Positions 1 to 6,851 of a stretch of DNA of 64,000 nucleotides are shown one piece after another; position 1 is the stretch's first letter, and the number at the start of each line of letters is the position of its first letter. The stretch is from NCBI GenBank assembly GCA_050184585.1, contig JBFXAF010000005.1, positions 280,033-344,032 on the forward strand, read 5' to 3'. The position numbers were made by a program, and so were the translations under genes. Source of the DNA: JBFXAF01 sp050184585 (lineage in GTDB: Bacteria; Pseudomonadota; Alphaproteobacteria; Rhizobiales; Rhizobiaceae). The notes under the pieces were generated by a model that was given only the letters and a program-made list of their open reading frames with translations, was not told the DNA's origin and searched no databases.

Positions 1-1
1 G

Positions 2-871
2 CTGGCCGGCCGCGACGACATCGAGATCATCTCGATCCCGACCGAACGTCGCAAGGACCCGGCCGCCCGCGCCGATTTCCTCAATGCGGCCGATGTGGCG
101 ATCCTGTGCCTGCCCGATGATGCCGCGAAGGAAAGTGTGTCGCTGATCGCCAACGACACGACCAAGGTCATCGACGCGTCGAGCGCCCACCGGGTCGCCG
201 ACGGCTGGGCCTACGGCTTCGCCGAGATGGACCGGGCACAGGCCAAAGCCATCGCGTCCGCGAAGCGCGTCGCCAATCCGGGCTGCTGGCCGCAGGGACC
301 GATCGGTGGCCTGCGGCCGTTGATCGCGGCCGGGCTCTTGCCTGCCGACTATCCGGTCACCATGAGCGGCATATCCGGCTATTCCGGCGGCGGCCGTTCG
401 ATGATCGAGGATTACGAAAGGCGCGGTGATGCCGCTCCAGGGTTCTTTCCCTACGGCTTGACCTTCCAGCACAAGCACGTCCCCGAGCTGAAGATGTATT
501 CCGGCGTCTCCCGCACCCCGATGATGGTGCCGGCGGTCGGCAACTTCGCGCAGGGCATGGTTACGATCGTGCCACTCCAGCTTGGCGAGCTCGGCAAGGT
601 GCCGTCCGGCCGGCAGTTGCATGCGGCGCTCGCCGACCACTATGCCGGCATCGAGGCCGGCTCGGTCGAGGTCGCGCCCTATGTCGAGGCCGAACGCCTG
701 CCCGAACTCGACCCCGAGGCCCACAACGACACGAACACGATGCGGCTCTACGTGTTCGCCAACGACCGGCGCGCGCAGGCGGCTCTCGTCGCCGTCTACG
801 ATAATCTCGGCAAGGGCGCGTCGGGCGCGGCGGTGCAGAACCTCGACCTGATGATCGGCTCGGGTGACTGA
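2..871 (+). CDS. argC: N-acetyl-gamma-glutamyl-phosphate reductase, type 2 (5' end outside window)
   Basis: Catalyses the NADPH-dependent reduction of N-acetyl-glutamyl-5-phosphate to the semialdehyde in cytoplasmic arginine biosynthesis. The frame is open from the first bases of the window, so the true start lies upstream; the visible part is 289 residues against about 310 for type-2 ArgC. The active-site cysteine lies in NPGCWPQG, followed by the family block SGISGYSGGGRSMIEDYE and the QHKHVPE segment. It overlaps the next gene by 8 bp, so the two are probably co-transcribed. Family assignment is secure; only the N-terminal dinucleotide-binding start is missing. Confidence 0.95.
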   Translation: MAGRDDIEIISIPTERRKDPAARADFLNAADVAILCLPDDAAKESVSLIANDTTKVIDASSAHRVADGWAYGFAEMDRAQAKAIASAKRVANPGCWPQGPIGGLRPLIAAGLLPADYPVTMSGISGYSGGGRSMIEDYERRGDAAPGFFPYGLTFQHKHVPELKMYSGVSRTPMMVPAVGNFAQGMVTIVPLQLGELGKVPSGRQLHAALADHYAGIEAGSVEVAPYVEAERLPELDPEAHNDTNTMRLYVFANDRRAQAALVAVYDNLGKGASGAAVQNLDLMIGSGD

Positions 872-1712
872 GCCTCCCGCGGTTCCATCCGACTGGGAGA
901 TCGTCGAACAGACCCTTCTGGCGCGCGGCGTAGGCGGCGCCGTCTGGGCCGTGACGAGGCGCGAGCGCGCGACGGCGATCGTGAAGGTGGCGAGCGAGGG
1001 GGCGCGAAGCGAGGTTGTCCCGGCAGCCGACTACCTGCGCTGGAGAGATGGCAGGGGTGCGGTGCGGCTTCTCGCCATGCATGCGGAACAGCTGCTACTC
1101 GAACATGCCGGCCAGGAGCGCCTGCTCGACCTGCATCGCGAACGAGGAGACGATGCCGCGACGGAGACCGCGGCCGCGGTCGTGCTGGAGCTGCACGCGC
1201 CGTCACGAACACTGCCCCCCTCCTCGCTCACGCCGCTGCGCAAGCATTTCGCCAGTCTCTTCGCCCGCGCCGAGGCCGAGCGGGCGCAAGGAACGCCGGG
1301 GCGGTTCACAAACCTTGCCGCCTTCGCCGGCGATCTGCTCGAGCGCCAGCGCGACGTCCAGCCGCTGCATGGCGACATCCACCACGAAAATATCCTGCGT
1401 GGCCCGCGCGGCTGGCTAGCCATCGATCCCAAGGGCCTCATCGGCGATCCCGCCTTCGACGTGGCGAACCTTTTCCACAACCCCGCCGGCAGCCCGCTAT
1501 GCCTCAGCCCTGCGCGCATCGCCTCGATGGCCGCAATCCTCGCCCGGACGCTCGACCGAAGCGTGAGCGACATACTGTCCTACGCGACTGCCTATAGCTG
1601 GCTCTCGGCGTCGTGGTGGCTGGACGACGGCAACATCTCCGTCGCCAGTGACACGCTGGCGATCGGCGAGGCGATCCTCGGGGTGCTGGTTCGGCAACCA
1701 GTTGGTCCCTAG
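864..1712 (+). CDS. APH(6)/streptomycin-phosphotransferase-family kinase
   Basis: A 282-residue small-molecule kinase of the aminoglycoside/hydroxyurea phosphotransferase family. The catalytic loop HGDIHHENIL (His169-Asp171) and the metal-binding IDPKGLIGDPAFDVAN block (from residue 187) are intact. The GTG start at 864 overlaps the argC stop, which implies translational coupling. The TAG stop is formed by the left end of repeat element copy 1, so the original C-terminus may have been altered by that insertion. Substrate unknown: the family includes streptomycin and hydroxyurea kinases, but neighbours give no resistance context. Confidence 0.85.
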   Translation: MTEPPAVPSDWEIVEQTLLARGVGGAVWAVTRRERATAIVKVASEGARSEVVPAADYLRWRDGRGAVRLLAMHAEQLLLEHAGQERLLDLHRERGDDAATETAAAVVLELHAPSRTLPPSSLTPLRKHFASLFARAEAERAQGTPGRFTNLAAFAGDLLERQRDVQPLHGDIHHENILRGPRGWLAIDPKGLIGDPAFDVANLFHNPAGSPLCLSPARIASMAAILARTLDRSVSDILSYATAYSWLSASWWLDDGNISVASDTLAIGEAILGVLVRQPVGP

Positions 1713-1982
1713 AGCCTTTCATCTTTTGATGGAAACAGCTCTGTTTCTCCGATGGCGAGGCGACCCGCCAGGAGGACGGCGAAGGTCGATGTGGTGCATC
1801 GGCCAAGTCCGCCCGACGAAGCGGGCGCCCGCCAGCGGGAAACCCTTCGGGCTGGGTCAATTCGGGCCAGATCCTTCGGTCTCCGGCTCGGCCGATGCAC
1901 CACATCGACCTTCGCCGAAGCCCTCGACCTTGGCCCGAATTCCCTCCGGCAGAGCGATTCCATCAAGAGATGAAAGGCTCTA
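1710..1982. repeat. MITE-like hairpin element, copy 1 (short form, 273 bp with TA ends)
   Basis: Begins TAGAGCCTTTCATCTTTTG and ends as the near-perfect inverse, giving terminal inverted repeats of about 23 bp with one mismatch, each bordered by TA. A second, internal pair of perfect 27-bp inverted arms lies at 1778-1804 and 1890-1916, so the whole element can fold into one long hairpin. Two further copies (31281-31589, 63571-63879) lie in the opposite orientation and carry about 37 extra bp with a small internal hairpin that is missing here. The TA borders resemble the target duplication of IS630/Tc1-type transposases. It codes for no convincing protein. Confidence 0.9.
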
Positions 1983-2975
1983 ACGGGCCAGATTGTTCAG
2001 CCAGGCGACCAGCGGCTCGGAGAGGCGCATGGCCCAGCCATCATGGTCCATTTCGAAGACCTGGATGGCGGTCAGGACGGTTCGCCCCTCGGCCTCGATG
2101 AACATTGGCCCGCCGTTGACGCCGGGGTAGATGTAGCATCCATGCCGCACCATGCCATCCGTGGCGCTGTCGGGATCGAGTTGGCACACCTCTTCCCACA
2201 TCGTCGCGAACGGCTTGTCCCCCGGATAGCCGACGAGCCGGCCCTCCGCAGGCAAGCCTGTCGCCGGCTCACCGAAGGCTGGCCATCCGAGCGTCTCGCC
2301 GATCGCCTCATCAAGGATGATGATGCCCAGGTCCCAGGCAACGACCGAACCATAGAACCCTTCGTAGTTTTCGATGTAGCCGTTGAGGATGTAGGCGGCC
2401 TCGTATTCGACCACGCCGAAGGGAGCGGTGTTCTCGTCCGACACGCCCGGCGCGAAGACCAATTCCTTCAGCCAGCCGCCCTCGTCGTGTGTGTAGAGGC
2501 AGTGCGCGGCTGTCAGCACGGTCCGCGGGCCGATCAGGGTGCCGGTGCAGAGACCATAGTTCCCCATTTCCGTCATGCCCTGCACGATCCCCACCTGCCG
2601 GTAGGGCGCGACAGTCGTGTCCTTGACCCGCGTGCTGTTGTCCGGCCATCCGACCCAACGGTCCGCCGATTCGGTCGTCCCGCCGGCGACCACCTCCGGA
2701 ACGTCTCCGGTGAACGGTACGTACAGCGGCTTGCCATCTTTCGTCACGCCGATGGCAGCGTAGGAACTGCGCGGGTCCGCACGACGCGTCACGGTCCGAT
2801 CGGATTGCGGCACCGGACCTGGCATCGGAAGGGATCTGGCGCGATCGAAGGTCGAAGCCCGCTCCGGGACCACGGGCGCCCCCGGATCTCCGGCGCTGCC
2901 GTCGGAGAACGAAGCAAGCGCCCGCCCGCAGCAAAGCAGCATCGCGGCCGCAAGCCAAAATCTCGAACGATTCAT
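1980..2975 (-). CDS. secreted trypsin/V8-like serine protease homologue, catalytic Ser replaced by Asn
   Basis: A 331-residue protein with an N-terminal signal peptide (hydrophobic residues about 7-22). The fold is that of V8-like/S1 peptidases: TAAHC supplies His158 and the AWDLGIIIL segment supplies Asp215. The nucleophile motif that should read GxSGGP is PGVNGGPM, so the serine is Asn287. As read, it should not hydrolyse peptides by the usual mechanism; it may be a binding pseudo-protease or a decayed gene. Its TAG stop (1980-1982) is supplied by the end of repeat copy 1, so the native C-terminus may be lost. Confidence 0.85.
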   Translation of the reverse strand: MNRSRFWLAAAMLLCCGRALASFSDGSAGDPGAPVVPERASTFDRARSLPMPGPVPQSDRTVTRRADPRSSYAAIGVTKDGKPLYVPFTGDVPEVVAGGTTESADRWVGWPDNSTRVKDTTVAPYRQVGIVQGMTEMGNYGLCTGTLIGPRTVLTAAHCLYTHDEGGWLKELVFAPGVSDENTAPFGVVEYEAAYILNGYIENYEGFYGSVVAWDLGIIILDEAIGETLGWPAFGEPATGLPAEGRLVGYPGDKPFATMWEEVCQLDPDSATDGMVRHGCYIYPGVNGGPMFIEAEGRTVLTAIQVFEMDHDGWAMRLSEPLVAWLNNLAR

Positions 2976-3037
2976 GCCTTCCGCCCCGTTCTGCCGGCAT
3001 CATGCTCCGACGCGAATGTGGCTATGTCCAGCCGGCT

Positions 3038-4132
3038 TCAGGAACTCTCGGCGGGAAACGGATACGAACCCCTGGTGCCCCGCCAGTGCGCTGCCGCGAA
3101 GCCAAGCACGACGAGCGCCATCGCCTGGTGGGCGAGCGCCCATTCCAACGGAACGGTCAGCAGGAGCGTCGTGATGCCGATGGCAGCCTGAACCAGCATC
3201 AGCGCCACAAGCACGAACGCGCGCAACGCATGCGTCGAACCAGGCAGGCGGCGCTGCGTTGCGACAGCGTGCCAGATGGTCAGGATGAGCAGCAGGTAGG
3301 CGCCGATCCTGTGGGTGAACTGCACCGTCTTGGCCGTCTCGAAGAAGTTCAGCCAGAACGGGTCGAGGATGAACAGGTCGCCGGGGATCAGTTCCCCGTC
3401 CATGCGCGGCCATGTGTTGAAGGCGAAGCCGCCGTCGATGCCCGCGACCAGCCCGCCGAGATAGATCTGCACCAGCATGGCGATCACCAGCCAGCCGGCA
3501 AAGCGTTGCGAGCCCCGGCCCGCGGGCGGGGCGGAATGGGGGGCCAGCCCACGCGCAACGACCATGATCGCTGCGAAGATGACGCAGGCGAGCGTCAGGT
3601 GCGTCGCCAGACGGTACTGGCTGACATCGACGCGTTCGGTCAGCCCCGAGGCGACCATCCACCAGCCGACGGCGCCCTGCAGGCCGCCGAGGACGAAGAG
3701 GCCAAGCAGCTTTGGCGTCAGGCCGCTTTCGATACGGCTCGTCCAGAGGAAGAAGGCGAGCGGCAGCGCAAACACGACGCCGACAGCGCGTGCGAGGACG
3801 CGGTGCGCCCACTCCCACCAGAAGATCGTCTTGAACTCGTCGAGCGTCATACCCTTGTTGACGAGCTGATACTCCGGAATCTGGCGGTACTTCGCGAACT
3901 CCTCCTCCCATTCGGCGTCCGTTAGCGGCGGGATCACGCCGTGGATCGGCTGCCATTCGGTGATCGACAGGCCGGCGTCGGTGAGCCGGGTCGCCCCGCC
4001 GACGATGACGAGGGCGACGAGAAGAAGGAGTACACCGTAGAGCCAAAAGCGCACGGCCTTGCGGTCGCGCCCGATCTTTCGGGGCGCGCTCACAGGGGCC
4101 CTAGGGGCCGCGTAGTCGGGTGCGACGTCCAT
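3038..4132 (-). CDS. ctaA: heme A synthase, COX15/CtaA type 2
   Basis: Membrane enzyme that oxidises the C8 methyl of heme O to make heme A for cytochrome aa3 oxidase. The 364-residue reading from ATG 4132 starts MDVAPDYAAP; the frame is open further upstream, but that extension is arginine-rich, unlike the family. Family blocks are visible: VGGATRLTDAGLSITEW, the FWWEWAHRV heme-ligand region, GGLQGAVGWWMV, RLATHL, TQFTHR-like VQFTHRIGAYLL and a C-terminal AHQAMA. Several membrane helices alternate with these. It is divergent from the DUF2842 gene, with about 120 bp between their starts. Confidence 0.93.
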   Translation of the reverse strand: MDVAPDYAAPRAPVSAPRKIGRDRKAVRFWLYGVLLLLVALVIVGGATRLTDAGLSITEWQPIHGVIPPLTDAEWEEEFAKYRQIPEYQLVNKGMTLDEFKTIFWWEWAHRVLARAVGVVFALPLAFFLWTSRIESGLTPKLLGLFVLGGLQGAVGWWMVASGLTERVDVSQYRLATHLTLACVIFAAIMVVARGLAPHSAPPAGRGSQRFAGWLVIAMLVQIYLGGLVAGIDGGFAFNTWPRMDGELIPGDLFILDPFWLNFFETAKTVQFTHRIGAYLLLILTIWHAVATQRRLPGSTHALRAFVLVALMLVQAAIGITTLLLTVPLEWALAHQAMALVVLGFAAAHWRGTRGSYPFPAESS

Positions 4133-4251
4133 CTGGTGCACCACTCGCGCAACGGGACCGTCCGGACAAGCCCCCGCCGCGTGACACGCGGTCGCGCCGC
4201 CAGCCGTTCGCGAACCGTTGCGTGAAACCGGGCGAGGCCATAGGACGAGCC

Positions 4252-4458
4252 ATGCCAGTGCGTCTACGCAAGCTAATCGGAACGGTGCTCCTGATCGTCC
4301 TTGTGGTGATCTACGCCTTCGGCGCCACCACCATTGCCGTCGCCCGGCTCGCCGATTCGGGGCCGCTGGCCCACCTCGCATTCTTTCTCGTCGGCGGGCT
4401 CGCCTGGATTCTCCCGGCGATGCTGATCATCAAGTGGATGGCGCAACCCGCGAGATAG
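4252..4458 (+). CDS. DUF2842 family small membrane protein
   Basis: A 68-residue protein starting MPVRLRKLIGT with two hydrophobic segments (about residues 8-30 and 39-58) and ending LPAMLIIKWMAQPAR. The length, the basic N-terminus and the WILPAMLIIKWM tail match the alphaproteobacterial DUF2842 family, whose function is unknown. The start at ATG 4252 was chosen because it gives the full family length; the open frame extends further upstream without homology. It is divergent from ctaA, an arrangement that may reflect a shared control region. Confidence 0.8.
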   Translation: MPVRLRKLIGTVLLIVLVVIYAFGATTIAVARLADSGPLAHLAFFLVGGLAWILPAMLIIKWMAQPAR

Positions 4459-4467
4459 GCGGGGCGG

Positions 4468-5523
4468 TCAGACCGTGACCACCATCTTGCCGGCGTTGGC
4501 GAGTGGCGTGGTGAGGCCCGACAGCATGGTGCGAACATGGGCGACGCGCTGGTAGCGGCCGTTGATCGAGATGCGTGGCAGGGCGTGAAGAAAATCCCTG
4601 TGCGCGGCCTTGAGCACGCCATGGCGCGTGGTCACCGCCGACAGGTAGCCCGCCTCGCGCGCGATGCCCACCTCCCGTTCGCCGACGGCGCTGCCGTAGC
4701 CGTACGGATAGGCAAAGTGGCGCGGCGTCTCGCCCGTCTCGATCCTGAGGATCCCGGCAGCATCGGCCACCTCGCGCCAGGCCTTCTCCAGGGACAGGCG
4801 CCGCAGGTTGTAGTGGTTCACGGTATGGGCGCCGATCGTGCAGAGAGGATGCGTCGCGATCCGGCGGATCTCCTCCCACGTCATCAGGCTGCGGCGCGGC
4901 GCGGAGGGGTCGACGCCAACGGAGACGGCGAGCGCCCGCACGATCGACGTCTGATCTTCCTCGCTGACGTCGGTCGTCAGATACTGGTGCAGCGACGAAG
5001 CAGCAGCGAGCTTGCGTGCGGGATTGGAGCAATCGACCATCACCCGCCCTTCCCGGGTCGATACATAGAAACGCTCGCGCGCGGTGACGATGTCCTCGAC
5101 CACGTCCCACCACAGATCCGACGTTCCGTTGATGAGGCCCGGCGCGACGTAGATCGTGAACGGAGTCTCGTGCTTCTCGAAGACCGGCAATGCCTCTGTG
5201 AGGTTGTCGCGGTACCCGTCGTCGGCCGTGATCGTCGCGAAGCGCTCGTCCGCCTTGCCGGCGCGTATGCGGTCGACCGCCTCATCGAGGCTCACGAACC
5301 GGTAGCGCTTACGTTTCATGTCGGCGATCAGTCGGTCGAGGAAGGAAGGCCGGACCGTGAGATGACGGTTCAGGCCCATCGGTTTCTCTGGCGCCACCGT
5401 CACCCGGTGTAGCATCAGGATTGCGCCGAGCCCGCCGGCCCATGGACGCGCGATCGGCGCGAGGCCGGTGAAGCGCGCGACATTGAGCGCGAGCTTGCGG
5501 ACCAGTTCCCCCCTGTCGATCAT
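4468..5523 (-). CDS. polysaccharide deacetylase (NodB homology domain)
   Basis: A 351-residue carbohydrate esterase family 4 protein. Motif 1 TADDGY (metal-binding Asp), motif 2 HTVNH (metal His pair) and motif 3 FAYPYG are present, so the metal site looks intact. An N-terminal stretch of about 70 residues (LHRVTVAPEKP region) precedes the catalytic core. No clear signal peptide, so a cytoplasmic or membrane-associated role is likely. It is the first gene of the exopolysaccharide locus and is divergent from the GNAT/FemAB-like gene. It presumably removes N- or O-acetyl groups from a polysaccharide intermediate; the glycan is unknown. Confidence 0.88.
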   Translation of the reverse strand: MIDRGELVRKLALNVARFTGLAPIARPWAGGLGAILMLHRVTVAPEKPMGLNRHLTVRPSFLDRLIADMKRKRYRFVSLDEAVDRIRAGKADERFATITADDGYRDNLTEALPVFEKHETPFTIYVAPGLINGTSDLWWDVVEDIVTARERFYVSTREGRVMVDCSNPARKLAAASSLHQYLTTDVSEEDQTSIVRALAVSVGVDPSAPRRSLMTWEEIRRIATHPLCTIGAHTVNHYNLRRLSLEKAWREVADAAGILRIETGETPRHFAYPYGYGSAVGEREVGIAREAGYLSAVTTRHGVLKAAHRDFLHALPRISINGRYQRVAHVRTMLSGLTTPLANAGKMVVTV

Positions 5524-5602
5524 TCCTTCACCAATTCGCCTTACGGTTCTCGATGCGGCGAGGCCTTCGCGGCTGCAAGTCTAGCGCGAGAAGGATTGAA
5601 GT

Positions 5603-6820
5603 ATGGTTGACGTTTCGGCCCGGATCGAGGAGCAGGCGACCGTCGCCGCCGTCCGCCGCCGCGACGCGAAAGCCATCCCAGCCTCGGTCTCGGTCCTCGA
5701 GGGCGATGAAGGGCTCGAAGCCTATCGCAGGTTCGCGGCGGATGCCGTCTTCGCGCCGCCCCAAAGCCCCGAATGGGTCGACGCATGGGAGGCCGAAGCC
5801 AGGCCTGATCTGATTTTCGTCACCGTCGGCATCGGCGCCATGTCCGCCGCCGCACTGGCGCTCGAGGTCATCCGTCTAGGACCCTTCCGGGTCGCTCGGT
5901 TCATCTCCGGCAGTCATGCGAACGGGAACTTCGCACCCGTGTCACCGGCTGCTGGCCGACTGCGCCGCAGCGACATCGAGGCCGTTTTCGCGGCCGTTCG
6001 GGCCGCGCGGCCCGATGTAGACCTCGTTGCTATGGAACGCATGCTCGTCGAACATGCAGGCGTGGCAAACCCATTCGCCGCGATGGCAAGCGGGGCAAGC
6101 CCGAACGTCTCGCTGGCCGTCGACCTCGAAGGAGGGTTCGAGGCACTGCTCAAGCGGTCCTCGGGCAAGCGCAAGCGCAAGAAGCACCGCTCCCAAATCC
6201 GCAAGTTCGAGGCTGCCGGCGGCTACCAGATGTTGGAGGCGCGCACCCCAGCCGAGATCGACCGCGTGCTCGATGCATTCTTCGAGATGAAGCATGTGCG
6301 CCTGACCAAGATGGGCGTTGAAGACGTCTTCGCGCCGATGGACGTACAGGCATTCTTCCGCAGGCTGTTCAAACACGCGGCGAGCCAGGAGCGCCCGGCG
6401 TTCACGCTGCACGCCCTCGAGGTTGGCGGCATCATTCGCGCCGTGACCGGTTCGTCGCGGACGGAGGACAGGATCATCTGCGAGTTCGGCGCCATCATCG
6501 AGGACGAACTGGCTCATGCCAGCCCGGGCGACTTCATGTTCTTCGAGCAGATTGGAAATGCCTGCGCGGAAGGCCTTCCTTATTACGACTTCAGCGTCGG
6601 CGACGAGCTCTACAAGCGGCTCTGGTGCGACGTCGAGACGACCCACCTGGACCTGTTCGTCCCGCTCACGCTCAAGGGACGCATGCTCGCGATGGCGGAG
6701 CGCGCCCGAACCCGGCTCACCGCTTTCGTGAAAGGCAATGCAATCGTTTGGGCAGCGCTGAAGAAGCTGCGTCGCCGCGCTCCCCTGCAACCGGCAGAGG
6801 CGACGGACATAGACGATTGA
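5603..6820 (+). CDS. GNAT/FemAB-like acetyltransferase of the CelD/BcsL type
   Basis: A 405-residue protein with an ATG preceded by an AAGGA-like ribosome site. The central and C-terminal parts carry the Acetyltransf_6 pattern: a basic KRKRKKHRSQIRKFEAAGG segment, then ALEVGGIIRAVTGS and the terminal YYDFSVGDELYKRLWCD block typical of proteins encoded beside exopolysaccharide and cellulose genes. It probably acylates a sugar or lipid carrier during polysaccharide assembly, but the acceptor is not known. It is divergent from the deacetylase and convergent with the GumC-like gene. Confidence 0.8.
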   Translation: MVDVSARIEEQATVAAVRRRDAKAIPASVSVLEGDEGLEAYRRFAADAVFAPPQSPEWVDAWEAEARPDLIFVTVGIGAMSAAALALEVIRLGPFRVARFISGSHANGNFAPVSPAAGRLRRSDIEAVFAAVRAARPDVDLVAMERMLVEHAGVANPFAAMASGASPNVSLAVDLEGGFEALLKRSSGKRKRKKHRSQIRKFEAAGGYQMLEARTPAEIDRVLDAFFEMKHVRLTKMGVEDVFAPMDVQAFFRRLFKHAASQERPAFTLHALEVGGIIRAVTGSSRTEDRIICEFGAIIEDELAHASPGDFMFFEQIGNACAEGLPYYDFSVGDELYKRLWCDVETTHLDLFVPLTLKGRMLAMAERARTRLTAFVKGNAIVWAALKKLRRRAPLQPAEATDIDD

Positions 6821-6851
6821 CGACCGCCAGACTTCGGTGAGATCGCCGGCC

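Noticed and set aside
4132..4381. N-terminal extension of ctaA to 4381
   Set aside because: The added 83 residues are Arg/Trp-rich with no family similarity and run over the divergent DUF2842 gene.
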